Position numbers and translations under genes: made by a program. The notes under the pieces were generated by a model. It did no database searches and was not told where the DNA came from. It saw only the letters and a list, made by a program, of their open reading frames with translations. A stretch of 64,000 bases of DNA. Source: Vicinamibacteria bacterium (GTDB taxonomy: Bacteria > Acidobacteriota > Vicinamibacteria > Fen-336). The stretch lies in contig JAMQGV010000048.1 of the NCBI GenBank assembly GCA_025994075.1, positions 188,001 through 252,000 on the forward strand, written 5' to 3'. Position 1 is the stretch's first letter; each line of letters begins with the position of its first letter. Positions 24,488 through 32,869 of the stretch are shown one piece after another.

Positions 24488-25662
24488 CCCGCTCGGTGCT
24501 GGAGGTGGCGCGCTGGGAGTTCATGCGCTTCTTCAGGTGGAAGGACGTCGTGCTCGGACTCCTCACCATGGCGTTCGCGGGCGGTGCCTTCTGGCTGGTG
24601 AGTGCCATCGTCGCGAAACAGGCGACGCCGCTGCGCATCGCCGTGACCGGGCCCGGAGCCGCCGAGTTCGTCGCGGGCGAGGCGGAGCCCGGCTTTCTGT
24701 GGGAAGCGTCGACCGAGCCGCCGGCCGCCCTCCACGAAGCGCTGGTCGCACGTCGCCTGGACGCCGTGCTGCGGCTGGGAGACGGCCAGGCCGAGCTGAC
24801 CTCGTTGCGTCGGCCTGTCTGGATCGAGCTGGTCCAGGCGAGGCTGGACGAGCGCAAGCGGCGCTCCGCGCTCGAGTCGGCCGTGGCGGCCGCCGGGCTC
24901 GACCCCGCGGCAGGCTGGGCCCCGGTCGCGCTGAACGTCCGCGCGCTGGACGCCTCGCCCCGGGGCAGCGGCGCCGTGGCGGCGGTGGCCATCGGCGTCG
25001 CCCTGCTCGGCGTCCTGATCGGCAACGCCTACGTGCTGGTCGGCATCACGGGCGAGAAACAGCTCCGGATCACCGAGCAGGTCGTCGCGGCGATCTCGCC
25101 GCAGGCCTGGATCGACGGCAAGATCCTCGGCCTCTCTGCGCTGACGCTGGCCAACCTCGCCCTCTACGTGGTGCCGCCGCTCGCGGGCCTGGCCTTCCTG
25201 CGGGGCGTCGGGGCTCCGGTCCCGGCCCTCCCGCCCGGCGCAGCCGATCCGGCCTTCCTCGCGGCGCTCTTCGTGTTCTCGGGTCTCGGCTTCGCGATGT
25301 GGTTCACCTTCTTCGCCGCCGTGGCGGCGACGATCGACGACCCGAACACCTCGAGCCGCGGCGGCTGGATGCTGTTTCCGATGCTGCCGCTCGCCTTCGC
25401 CTTCGGCGTGATCCGCAACCCGGACTCGGGCCTCGCCGTGGTTCTGACCCTGCTGCCGCTCACCGCCCCGACGGTGGCGCCGGTTCGGCTCCTGCTGGCC
25501 GGTGTGCCGGCGTGGCAGCTCGTGCTCGCGGCAGCCGGCCTCGTCGCCACCTGCCTGGCGCTGCGCCGGGTGGCCGGGCGCATCTTCGAGCTCGGCATGC
25601 TGATGTACGGCAAGGAACCGACCTGGCCTGAGATCCGGCGCTGGCTGCGCGAACCGCGTTAG
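24484..25662 (+). CDS. ABC-2 family permease
   Basis: This is a 392-residue membrane partner of the preceding ATPase, GTG start. One helix lies near the N-terminus (about 22-42), then a large extracytoplasmic domain (about 45-160), then five helices in the second half (about 165-185, 215-240, 260-285, 300-320 and 335-365). This is the NatB/YhaP layout. It converges with the acyltransferase operon, with 16 bp between stops. Confidence 0.85.
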   Translation: MTRSVLEVARWEFMRFFRWKDVVLGLLTMAFAGGAFWLVSAIVAKQATPLRIAVTGPGAAEFVAGEAEPGFLWEASTEPPAALHEALVARRLDAVLRLGDGQAELTSLRRPVWIELVQARLDERKRRSALESAVAAAGLDPAAGWAPVALNVRALDASPRGSGAVAAVAIGVALLGVLIGNAYVLVGITGEKQLRITEQVVAAISPQAWIDGKILGLSALTLANLALYVVPPLAGLAFLRGVGAPVPALPPGAADPAFLAALFVFSGLGFAMWFTFFAAVAATIDDPNTSSRGGWMLFPMLPLAFAFGVIRNPDSGLAVVLTLLPLTAPTVAPVRLLLAGVPAWQLVLAAAGLVATCLALRRVAGRIFELGMLMYGKEPTWPEIRRWLREPR

Positions 25663-25678
25663 TGGGAGGCGCTGGCTC

Positions 25679-26734
25679 CTAGCCGAACCAGACCGAGCGG
25701 CGCCGGGCGAGGCGGCCGTCGATCATGCGCTGGATCGTCGAGCGCACCTGCTCGGAGAGCCGGTTGACGAGGATCGGGTCGTCGGCGGCCTCCGGCCCGT
25801 GGCCCTGCATGTCGATCGGGTCGGCGAAGTCGAGCGCCCACTTCGACGGCAGCGGCAGCAGCCCGAGCGGACCGAGGGCCGGGAAGGTCGGCGTGATCGG
25901 GAAGTACGGGAAGCCGAGCGGCCGGCCCACCCAGTCGGCCTTGCCGATCACCGGGTGGATCTCCTCCGCACCGACCACCGCCACCGGAATGATCGGCGCG
26001 CCCGTGCGCAGCGCCAGGCGCACGAAGCCGCCGCGGCCGAAGCGGGCCAGCCGGTAGCGGTCCTTGTAGTACTTGCCGACGCCCTTGACGCCCTCGGGGA
26101 ACACGCCGACCAGTTCCCCCCGCCGCAGCAGCCGTTCGCCGTTGTCGGGGTTGGCGCGGGCCGCGCCGGTCTTGCCCAGCATCGGCGCGAGGAACGGCAG
26201 CAGCGCGAACATGTCGAGCGCGAGCATGCGCACCTCGCGCCGGCCCGGGTGCTGGTGGCGCACCGCGAGGTTGATCATCAGGCCGTCGTACGGCAGCACC
26301 CCGGAGTGGTTGGCGACGATCAGCGCCGCGCCCTGCTCGGGCACGTGCTCGATGCCGTCGACCTCGACCCGCCACCACACCGTGTAGAGGAACTCGAAGA
26401 AGGGCCGCAGCGTCTCCGTGAACTTGCGGTCGTAGCCGAAGTCGTCGACGTCCTCGGAGTGGTAGGCGAAGTAGGCCTCGCGCCAGGTGCGCGCCAGCGA
26501 GGCCCAGCCGAAACCCGACAGGCCTTCCTGGACGATCCGCGCCAGCGCGACGAGCAGCCCCTGCGGCGCGGCGCCGCTGGCCCGCGCCGCCGCCAGCTCT
26601 CCCTCCAGCGCGTCGATCCGCGCCCGCAGCGCCTCGAGGTCCGGGCCCGTCGCCGGCAGCCTTCCTTCGCTGCGCGCGTGGAGGCGACGGCGCCGCGCGC
26701 CGGCGATGCCCACGACCTTGTCGCCGGCGCTCAC
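25679..26734 (-). CDS. Lysophospholipid/diacylglycerol-type acyltransferase (PlsC/MGAT-like)
   Basis: The protein has 351 residues. The GTG start at 26734 overlaps the SDR stop as GTGA; a longer frame into the SDR gene lacks homology. An N-terminal coiled stretch (LEALRARIDALEGELAAAR, about 36-54) precedes the acyltransferase domain (about 125-340), with NHSGVLPYDG as the HxnD active site and GVFPEGVKGVG as the acceptor-binding block. This variant is typical of the MGAT/DGAT-like branch of LPLATs. It is last in an operon with a fatty-acyl reductase, a phasin-like protein and an SDR, which fits neutral or membrane lipid assembly. Confidence 0.85.
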   Translation of the reverse strand: MSAGDKVVGIAGARRRRLHARSEGRLPATGPDLEALRARIDALEGELAAARASGAAPQGLLVALARIVQEGLSGFGWASLARTWREAYFAYHSEDVDDFGYDRKFTETLRPFFEFLYTVWWRVEVDGIEHVPEQGAALIVANHSGVLPYDGLMINLAVRHQHPGRREVRMLALDMFALLPFLAPMLGKTGAARANPDNGERLLRRGELVGVFPEGVKGVGKYYKDRYRLARFGRGGFVRLALRTGAPIIPVAVVGAEEIHPVIGKADWVGRPLGFPYFPITPTFPALGPLGLLPLPSKWALDFADPIDMQGHGPEAADDPILVNRLSEQVRSTIQRMIDGRLARRRSVWFG

Positions 26735-27738
26735 GCCGACGCCTCGACGTCGGTGGCCGTCGCCGCCTCGCGGCGGCGGCGCGGCGCCTGCGGGCCCGGG
26801 TACCGGTAGGCCAGGTAGGCGAAGAGCGCCTCCTTGCTGCTGTGACGCGCCTCGAAGGCCATCTCCCGCTTCGCCCGCGCGCCGTCGCCGAGGAACGGGT
26901 AGCGCACGTAGTCCACGAACGCCCCGGGGGCGTCGGCCACGCCGCTCGCCCACATCAGGTCGGAGGCCGCGTAGGCGACCGGGTGCGGCACGGGGATCGG
27001 CAGCTTCTCGGCGAGGTGCAGCGCGCCGATCAGCGGCATCGGCGCGCGCGGCACCACGTTGACCGCGCCCCGCGGCCAGGTGGCGAGGGCGGCATCGACC
27101 GCCTCCAGCGCGTCGTCCGGGTGCAGGAGCTGGATCAGCGGGTCGTAGCCCATCGGCACGGGCACCACGCGGCGGTCGAAGATCGACGTGTAGAAGGTGT
27201 GCAGGTGCGGCCCGAACAGCGGGGCGAAGCGCAGCACCGTGACCTTCATTTCCGGGAAGCGGCGGGCGAAGCTGGCCGCGTGCTGCTCGGCCTCGCGCTT
27301 GTCGCGCGCCCAGCCCAGCGCCGGGTTCGGGTGCAGCGGGGTGTCTTCGGTCAGGAAGTGCGGGTTGTGGCCGCGCGCGCCGTAGACGGCCGTGAAGGAG
27401 CGCATCAGCACCCGCTCGACGCCGGCGGCCGCGCAGGCGGCGAACAGCGACAGGGTCCCGATCGACTCCAGCTCGTGGGCGTGGGCCTGGTCGCGCCGCG
27501 GGTTGGTGAAGAACGCGAAGTGGAGGACGGTGTCGACCTCCTCCTCGCGCAGCAGGTCGAGCAGCTTCTGGTCGGCCGCCGGCTCGGTGAGGTCGAGCGG
27601 GCGGTAACGGACGCCGAGGGCCGCGGGCGGCGGCGCCACGTCGACGACCAGCAGCTCGTCCTGCTGCTGCCGCTCGGCCAGCCGGCGCAGCACGCGCCCG
27701 CCCAGGAACGACGCCGCGCCGGTGAGGGCGACCCGCAC
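26731..27738 (-). CDS. Extended SDR (NAD-dependent epimerase-like) with a WxxxK in place of YxxxK
   Basis: The protein has 335 residues with a GTG start (27738). Rossmann signature ALTGAASFLGG (TGxxxxLG variant) and acidic VVDVA after beta-2 suit NAD binding, and SFTAVYGARGHN holds the usual serine region. At the place of the catalytic YxxxK the sequence reads GWARDKREAE, so the tyrosine is a tryptophan while the lysine stays. The protein may be a non-redox binder or use another residue. The tail is Arg/Ala-rich. It starts 4 bp after the phasin-like gene and overlaps the acyltransferase start. Confidence 0.82.
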   Translation of the reverse strand: MRVALTGAASFLGGRVLRRLAERQQQDELLVVDVAPPPAALGVRYRPLDLTEPAADQKLLDLLREEEVDTVLHFAFFTNPRRDQAHAHELESIGTLSLFAACAAAGVERVLMRSFTAVYGARGHNPHFLTEDTPLHPNPALGWARDKREAEQHAASFARRFPEMKVTVLRFAPLFGPHLHTFYTSIFDRRVVPVPMGYDPLIQLLHPDDALEAVDAALATWPRGAVNVVPRAPMPLIGALHLAEKLPIPVPHPVAYAASDLMWASGVADAPGAFVDYVRYPFLGDGARAKREMAFEARHSSKEALFAYLAYRYPGPQAPRRRREAATATDVEASA

Positions 27739-27742
27739 CGGA

Positions 27743-28078
27743 TCAGGCCTGCGGCGCGTCCGGCGCCGGCTTGCGGCGGCGCGGCGCGGCCTTCTTCTTC
27801 GGGGCCGGCTCGGGCGCCGGCGGCGCGGCGGCGGCCTTCAGGGCCTCCACCTGGCGCTCGAGGGCGTCGATCCGGGACAGCGCCTTCTTGAATTCGGTGC
27901 GGGTCGGGATGTTGAGCTGCTTGAGCGCGCGGCCGACGCCCTCGTCGAGCCGGGCCTTGCCCGCCCAGGCCGCCGACAGCGCCTTCATGAACTGCGGGTT
28001 CTGCATCAGCTCGGCCGACACCCGCGCCACCAGGCCCTCGCCCTGCTCGCGCAGCCGGTCGAACACGCCCTTGCTCAT
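27743..28078 (-). CDS. Phasin-like small protein with Ala/Lys/Pro tail
   Basis: This protein has 111 residues from ATG 28078, with a strong GGGAGGGG ribosome-binding site. It is helical up to about residue 85, with the heptad segment NIPTRTEFKKALSRIDALER (about 56-75), which resembles the C-terminal segment of the PhaR-linked phasin at 21802. The last 30 residues are an Ala/Pro/Lys/Arg-rich tail (PAPKKKAAPRRRK), like the DNA- or surface-binding tail of PhaF. A granule- or lipid-droplet-associated role is inferred from this and from its place between a fatty-acyl reductase and lipid enzymes. Confidence 0.65.
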   Translation of the reverse strand: MSKGVFDRLREQGEGLVARVSAELMQNPQFMKALSAAWAGKARLDEGVGRALKQLNIPTRTEFKKALSRIDALERQVEALKAAAAPPAPEPAPKKKAAPRRRKPAPDAPQA

Positions 28079-28090
28079 GGATGCCCCTCC

Positions 28091-30007
28091 CTAGCCGCGG
28101 GCCCCGCGCCGGCCGCGGTGCGAACGCACCGGCAGCCGCGGCGGCCGCCGCACGAAGTCGACGACGTCGAGCTTCTCGTGCACCAGCGCCCGGAACTCGC
28201 CCGGCTCGATGGCGCCCACCTCGTGGCCCGTCTCCAGCTCCAGCTCGGTGCACAGCGCGTCCCACAGCCGCTCGCGGCGCGCGATCTCGTCGGGGTCGCG
28301 CACCTTGCCGTACTCCTGCACGAAGCGGTTGTGGCGGCACAGCATGCGGAACGCGTGGTCGGAGTTGGGCCGCCGCAGCGGCAGGCCGAGGATGCGCACG
28401 TCGTTGCCGACCTTGTGGATCGGCTGGCCCCACTCGCTGTAGCCGCCGAAGATGCTGCCCAGCTTCTCGAGCGCGTTGGCCAGCTTCGGCTCGCCCAGCT
28501 TCTCGAGCGTGGCCCGCACCAGCGGCAGCGTCAGGTTCCGGTAGATGGTGGGATCGGTCAGCCGCACCGCGACGCCCAGCTCCTCGCGGCACATGCGCAG
28601 CATCTCCTGCGATCGGATCCGGTTGTCGGTCGCCAGGTGGATGCGGATGCCGATCGCCTCGGGAACCGTCAGCGAGGCCAGGATGCCCGCCACCACGCGG
28701 TCCACGGGCACCAGGTTCAGCTCGGCCGACGGGTCGCCGGGGAAGCCCTGGGCCACCAGCGCCACCGCCCAGCCGCGGGCCCGCTCGGCCGCGGTCTGGC
28801 CGTCGCGCGCGAGCGCCTCCTGGGCGCGGCCGAAGGCGTTGATCGGGGCGTTGACGACCTTGGTGTCGCCGCGATTGTTGCCCGTGCGCGAGTCGCCGAT
28901 CACGATCGAGGGCAGCAACTGCGCGACCCGCAGCCCGTGCTCGATCATGAAGCGGTCGGTCTCGATCGAGGCCATCGCCTTGGTCAGCTCGTAGTAGTTG
29001 TTGTAGAAGTGGCGCGGGAAGCTGAGCTGCTCTTCGCTGGCGAAGCTGGCCTTGGTGCGGCCGTGGATGTAGCTGGTCTCGATCGCGATGTGCTGCACGA
29101 ACGGCGAGCCCGGCGACTGCTGGAGCAGGAGCGCGAAGGCCAGCGCGTTGCGGGCGCCCGTGACGTTGGCGCGGAACGAGTTCTCGTAGCTGTCGTCGAA
29201 CGACACCGACGCCGCGCAGTGGATCACGTGGGTCAGGGTGCCGCGCAGCTTGTCGAGTTCTTCGGGCGCGATCCCGAGGTCCGGCTGCTCGATGTCGCCG
29301 CCGACGAAGCGGAACTTGCGCTGCTGCGCCTTCGGCAGGTGGAGGCGCTTCAGCAGCAGCGCGCCGCGCTCGGCCGGCGACAGCACGCGCACGACTTCCT
29401 TCGACACCGGGTCGCGCAGCGTCTCGGGGCGCAGCACGGCGACGATCTCCTCGATCCGGCGGTCGGTCGCCGCCTGGAACAGGATCTCCTTCCCGAGGAA
29501 GCCGGTGGCGCCGGTCAGCAGCACCCGCAGCCTCGGGTGGCTGCCGCGCGCCTTGAGGGCGGCCCGCGCGTCCCGCTGCAGCACCTCGATGCGGCGCCGG
29601 ACCTCGGACTCGGACAGGTGCGACGTCTCGCGGAACTGGAAGGTGTGGTCGCGGGCCGTGACGCCCACCAGCCGCTTGGCAGCGCGGGCGAGGGCGTCCG
29701 AGCCGACTGCCGCGCCGGCCAGGTCCGCCACCTGGGCGGCCGCCTGGTTCAGCAGTCGCAGGCCGCGGCGCACGGCCACCTCGCGGCCCGTGAGCTGGAT
29801 CAGCCGGCTGGCGAGGAACTGCGCCGCGACCTCGACCGGGTGGTTGTCGCGATGCGCGTGGACGAGCAGTTCGCGGGGTTCGATGCCGTCGTGGAGCTCG
29901 CGTCCCGTCTCGGTCGAGATGCGGGCGATGTAGCGCGAGGGCGAGGAGTCCTGCTCCTCCGCCACCACGTGCTTCGCGCCCGAGCTGCGTCTGCGTGGCC
30001 TGGCCAT
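28091..30007 (-). CDS. Fatty-acyl-CoA reductase-like SDR (male-sterility/NAD_binding_4 family)
   Basis: The protein has 638 residues from ATG 30007, with GGAGA upstream. About 155 N-terminal residues of unknown fold are followed by the reductase Rossmann domain: LLTGATGFLGKEIL (163-176), HCAASVSFDD (263-272) and the catalytic YELTK (Tyr339, Lys343). A helical domain of about 200 residues follows (about 430-638). This architecture matches bacterial proteins that reduce acyl-CoA or acyl-ACP to aldehyde or alcohol. Specificity is not known. It heads a tight four-gene operon (gaps of 12, 4 and -4 bp) with a phasin-like protein, an SDR and an acyltransferase. Confidence 0.83.
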   Translation of the reverse strand: MARPRRRSSGAKHVVAEEQDSSPSRYIARISTETGRELHDGIEPRELLVHAHRDNHPVEVAAQFLASRLIQLTGREVAVRRGLRLLNQAAAQVADLAGAAVGSDALARAAKRLVGVTARDHTFQFRETSHLSESEVRRRIEVLQRDARAALKARGSHPRLRVLLTGATGFLGKEILFQAATDRRIEEIVAVLRPETLRDPVSKEVVRVLSPAERGALLLKRLHLPKAQQRKFRFVGGDIEQPDLGIAPEELDKLRGTLTHVIHCAASVSFDDSYENSFRANVTGARNALAFALLLQQSPGSPFVQHIAIETSYIHGRTKASFASEEQLSFPRHFYNNYYELTKAMASIETDRFMIEHGLRVAQLLPSIVIGDSRTGNNRGDTKVVNAPINAFGRAQEALARDGQTAAERARGWAVALVAQGFPGDPSAELNLVPVDRVVAGILASLTVPEAIGIRIHLATDNRIRSQEMLRMCREELGVAVRLTDPTIYRNLTLPLVRATLEKLGEPKLANALEKLGSIFGGYSEWGQPIHKVGNDVRILGLPLRRPNSDHAFRMLCRHNRFVQEYGKVRDPDEIARRERLWDALCTELELETGHEVGAIEPGEFRALVHEKLDVVDFVRRPPRLPVRSHRGRRGARG

Positions 30008-30035
30008 GGTGTCGGGATCTCCGCTCTCGGCGCCG

Positions 30036-30041
30036 ATTCTA
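30036..30041 (-). promoter_or_regulatory. Candidate -10 of the acyl-reductase operon
   Basis: TAGAAT on the minus strand lies 28 nt before the ATG at 30007, leaving a leader of about 20 nt that contains GGAGA. The divergent gene at 30080 has the same hexamer 26 bp away in the other direction. Confidence 0.45.
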
Positions 30042-30067
30042 CACCCCGCCCTTCGCGCGTCCCGGCC

Positions 30068-30073
30068 TAGAAT
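30068..30073 (+). promoter_or_regulatory. Candidate -10 of the sialidase-like lipoprotein gene
   Basis: TAGAAT ends 6 nt before ATG 30080, so the mRNA would be leaderless. No -35 match. Confidence 0.45.
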
Positions 30074-30079
30074 CCGGTC

Positions 30080-31324
30080 ATGCGCGCCACCCTCCCGGTC
30101 GTCCTCGCCGCCGCCTCGCTCGCGGGCTGCCAGCCCCAGCTCCCTCCCGCCGACCTCGCACCGGGTACGGGCGACGACCCGCGGCCGATGGCGGCGAGCG
30201 AGATCGCCGTGCCCGCACCCGAAGGAGCCAGCCTGCCGATGCTGGCCGCCACCGCCGACGGGGGCCTGCTGCTGGGCTGGACCGAGCCCGCGGCCGGCGG
30301 CCATCGCCTCCGCTTCGCGGAGCGCCGCGGCGGGGCCTGGAGCGAGCCGCGCACGATCGCCGAGGGCGACCGTTTCTTCGTCAACTGGGCCGACACCCCG
30401 AGCCTGCTGGTCCTGCCGGACGGCCGGCTCGCCGCCCACTGGCTCGTCAAGACGGGCCCGCGCGGCTACGACTACGAGATCCGGCTCGCCACCTCCGGCG
30501 ACGGCGGCCGCACCTGGTCGAAGCCCGTCGTCCCCCACCGCGACGGCGTCGACGCCGAGCACGGGTTCGTCTCGCTGTTCCCGCAGGACGACGCGCTGGG
30601 CATGGTCTGGCTCGACGGGCGCGCGATGGCCGGCGGCCACTCCCACGACGGCCCCGGCGCCACGGCGCTGCGCCACGCCTCGCTGGCGGCGGACGGCACG
30701 CTCTCGCAGGAGACGGTGATCGACGATCGCGTCTGCGACTGCTGCCAGACCGGGGCGGCGGTCAGCGGGAGCCGCGTGGTCGTCGTCTACCGCGACCGCG
30801 GCGACGACGAGCGACGCGACATCTCCTTCGCCCGTCTCGAGGCGGGCGCCTGGTCCGCCCCGGCCGAGCTCGGCCGCGACGGCTGGATCATGCCGGCCTG
30901 CCCGGTCAACGGCCCCCAGCTCGCCGCCCGCGGCTCCCGCGTCGCGGCGGCGTGGTTCACGTCGGCGGGCGGCTCGGCGCGCGTGCGCTTCGCGCTCTCG
31001 ACCGATGCCGGCGTCACGTTCCCCCACCACGTCGATCTCGACGGCGACGCGCCCCTGGGCCGGGTCGACGTCGACTGGCTTGCCGACGGCGACGCCCTCG
31101 TCACCTGGATGCGGCCGCTGCCGCCGAAGTCGGGGCAGGTCGTGGCGCGGCGCGTTTCGCGTGAGGGGGCACCGGGCGAGCAGGTGGTGGTCGGCGAGAC
31201 GGGCGCCGCGCGCTCCTCCGGGTTCCCGCGGCTCCAGGTGGTCGGCGACACCGCGTTCGTGGCCTGGACCGATTCCCGCGGGGAGACGCCACGCCTGAAG
31301 CTGGTGGCTCTGGCCCCGCGCTGA
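30080..31324 (+). CDS. Exported lipoprotein with sialidase-like (BNR/Asp-box) beta-propeller
   Basis: The protein has 414 residues. A short signal peptide ends in the lipobox SLAGC (Cys16), so it should be anchored to a membrane as a lipoprotein. The rest is beta-strand-rich. An Asp-box SGDGGRTWSKP (about 133-143) and LSTDAGVTFPH are BNR-type repeats, as in sialidase-fold proteins. A CDCCQT cluster (near 219) is unusual for such a fold and could bind metal or form disulfides. The catalytic residues of true sialidases are not identifiable, so the substrate is unknown. Confidence 0.75.
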   Translation: MRATLPVVLAAASLAGCQPQLPPADLAPGTGDDPRPMAASEIAVPAPEGASLPMLAATADGGLLLGWTEPAAGGHRLRFAERRGGAWSEPRTIAEGDRFFVNWADTPSLLVLPDGRLAAHWLVKTGPRGYDYEIRLATSGDGGRTWSKPVVPHRDGVDAEHGFVSLFPQDDALGMVWLDGRAMAGGHSHDGPGATALRHASLAADGTLSQETVIDDRVCDCCQTGAAVSGSRVVVVYRDRGDDERRDISFARLEAGAWSAPAELGRDGWIMPACPVNGPQLAARGSRVAAAWFTSAGGSARVRFALSTDAGVTFPHHVDLDGDAPLGRVDVDWLADGDALVTWMRPLPPKSGQVVARRVSREGAPGEQVVVGETGAARSSGFPRLQVVGDTAFVAWTDSRGETPRLKLVALAPR

Positions 31325-31328
31325 CTTC

Positions 31329-31346
31329 GCGGATCCGCTGATCCGC
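31329..31346. terminator. Stem-loop between convergent genes
   Basis: A perfect 7-bp stem GCGGATC/GATCCGC with a CGCT loop sits in the 24-bp space between the lipoprotein and kinase stop codons. It lacks a U tract on either strand, so termination efficiency is uncertain. Confidence 0.4.
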
Positions 31347-31348
31347 CG

Positions 31349-32854
31349 CTACTTCAGCTTGACCGAGAGCTTCTTGAACAGCCCGCCGTAGCGGATCTCG
31401 AGCTGCCGCGTGCTGTCCGCGGCGAGCACCGCGGTCAGCTCCTCGACCTTCTCCTTGTCCTTCTCCTCGTCGAGCACCAGCGTGACCCGCAGGTGGTGCT
31501 CGCCCGGAGCCAGCTCGAGCATCCGATGCACGGTGCCCTTGCCGTCCTTCGGCTTCTCGAGCGGCACGTCGAGCAGCACGGTCTCGCCCGAGGCCACGCG
31601 CAGCGTGCCGTCGCGCAGGCCGTGCTCGAAGTCGACGAACACCTGGGCCCGCGGCGCGCGCCGGCCGGGCCGCGTCGGCGTCGCGACCGCCGGCGCGGTC
31701 GTGGGTGGCGCGGTCGGCGTCCCCGACGCCGCAGGGATCGCAGTCGCCGCCTGCGGCGCGGGCGTCGGCGAGGCGAGGCTCCACGCGAGCTGACCCGTCG
31801 GCGACGGCGAAGGAGCGGTCGCAGCCGCCGGGTCGCCCGCCGCGACCGGCGCAGGCGGCGGCGTGCTCCGCCCCCACCACGTCGCCCCAGCCAGCACCGT
31901 CAGGACCCCGGCGGCCGCGGCGAGCAGGCGCGGGTCCCGCCAGGCGCGCTGCCGGGGCCGGTCGGCGTCGGAGAGCGACAGCGTCTCGCCGCCTGCGGCC
32001 GTGGCGCGCCCGGACTCCAGGCGCAGGACGCCGCGCAGGGCCTCCGAGAGCGCGGCCCCGTCACGGTATCGCTCCCCCGGCGCCTTGGCCATCGCCTTCG
32101 CCAGTACCGCGTCCACCGCGGCCGGCACCTCGGGCACCAGCGTGGAGGGTGGCGGCGGCACCTCGTAGGCCACGCGCGCCAGGATCGCCGGCACCGAGTC
32201 GGCCGCGAACGGGTTGGCGCCCGTCAGCGCGAAGTAAAGGATGCTGCCCAGCGAGAACAGGTCGGCGCGGCCGTCGAGCTTCTGACCCAGCGCCTGCTCG
32301 GGCGACATGTACAGGGGCGTGCCGAAGGTCTCGCCACTGGCGGTCAGGTTCCCGCTGTTGAGCTTGGCCACGCCGAAGTCCATCAGCTTCGGCTCGCCCG
32401 GCCCGATCATCATCACGTTGGCCGGCTTCACGTCGCGGTGGATCACGCCCGCGTGATGGGCGTGGCCCAGCGCCTCCGCCAGCCGCACCCCGAGCCGCAC
32501 CGCCTCCGGCCACGGCAGCGGCCCGCTGGCGCGCACGATCTCCTCGAGGGTGCGCCCGCGCAGCATCTCGAGGGCGATGTAGAGCGCCCCGCTCTCCGTG
32601 TCGCGTCCCACGTCGTGGACGACCACGATCGCGGGGTGCGAGAGCTTGGCGGCGGCACGGGCCTCGGCGAGGAACCGCTTCTCGAAGGCCGACCGCTCCT
32701 CCTCCGGCACCGCGAACGCCAGGCTGATCGTCTTCAGCGCGATCGCGCGGTCCAGCTCCGGGTCACGCGCGCGGTAGACGACCCCCATCATTCCGCGACC
32801 GAGCTCCGACTCGATCACGTAGCGGCCGATGCGCGTCGGGAGGGCGGCGGACAT
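31349..32854 (-). CDS. Transmembrane serine/threonine protein kinase (PknB-type)
   Basis: The protein has 501 residues. The kinase domain (about 8-270) has GRGMMGVVY, the lysine in IALKTI, HRDVKPANVM, DFGVAKL and TPLYMSPEQ. An Ala-rich stretch leads to one transmembrane helix (about 310-330), then a Pro/Thr/Ala linker and an extracytoplasmic domain (about 395-501) rich in beta-strands, containing LELAPGEHHLRVTL; this resembles PEGA-like sensor folds. It presumably transduces an envelope signal to cytoplasmic targets by phosphorylation. It is divergent from nothing and followed by a convergent lipoprotein gene. Confidence 0.93.
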   Translation of the reverse strand: MSAALPTRIGRYVIESELGRGMMGVVYRARDPELDRAIALKTISLAFAVPEEERSAFEKRFLAEARAAAKLSHPAIVVVHDVGRDTESGALYIALEMLRGRTLEEIVRASGPLPWPEAVRLGVRLAEALGHAHHAGVIHRDVKPANVMMIGPGEPKLMDFGVAKLNSGNLTASGETFGTPLYMSPEQALGQKLDGRADLFSLGSILYFALTGANPFAADSVPAILARVAYEVPPPPSTLVPEVPAAVDAVLAKAMAKAPGERYRDGAALSEALRGVLRLESGRATAAGGETLSLSDADRPRQRAWRDPRLLAAAAGVLTVLAGATWWGRSTPPPAPVAAGDPAAATAPSPSPTGQLAWSLASPTPAPQAATAIPAASGTPTAPPTTAPAVATPTRPGRRAPRAQVFVDFEHGLRDGTLRVASGETVLLDVPLEKPKDGKGTVHRMLELAPGEHHLRVTLVLDEEKDKEKVEELTAVLAADSTRQLEIRYGGLFKKLSVKLK

Positions 32855-32863
32855 GGCGTCCCG

Positions 32864-32869
32864 ATTCTA
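32864..32869 (-). promoter_or_regulatory. Candidate -10 of the kinase gene
   Basis: TAGAAT on the minus strand ends 9 nt before the ATG at 32854; it lies 3 bp upstream-strandwise from the end of the 32867 gene. It implies a leader of 0-3 nt. Confidence 0.45.
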
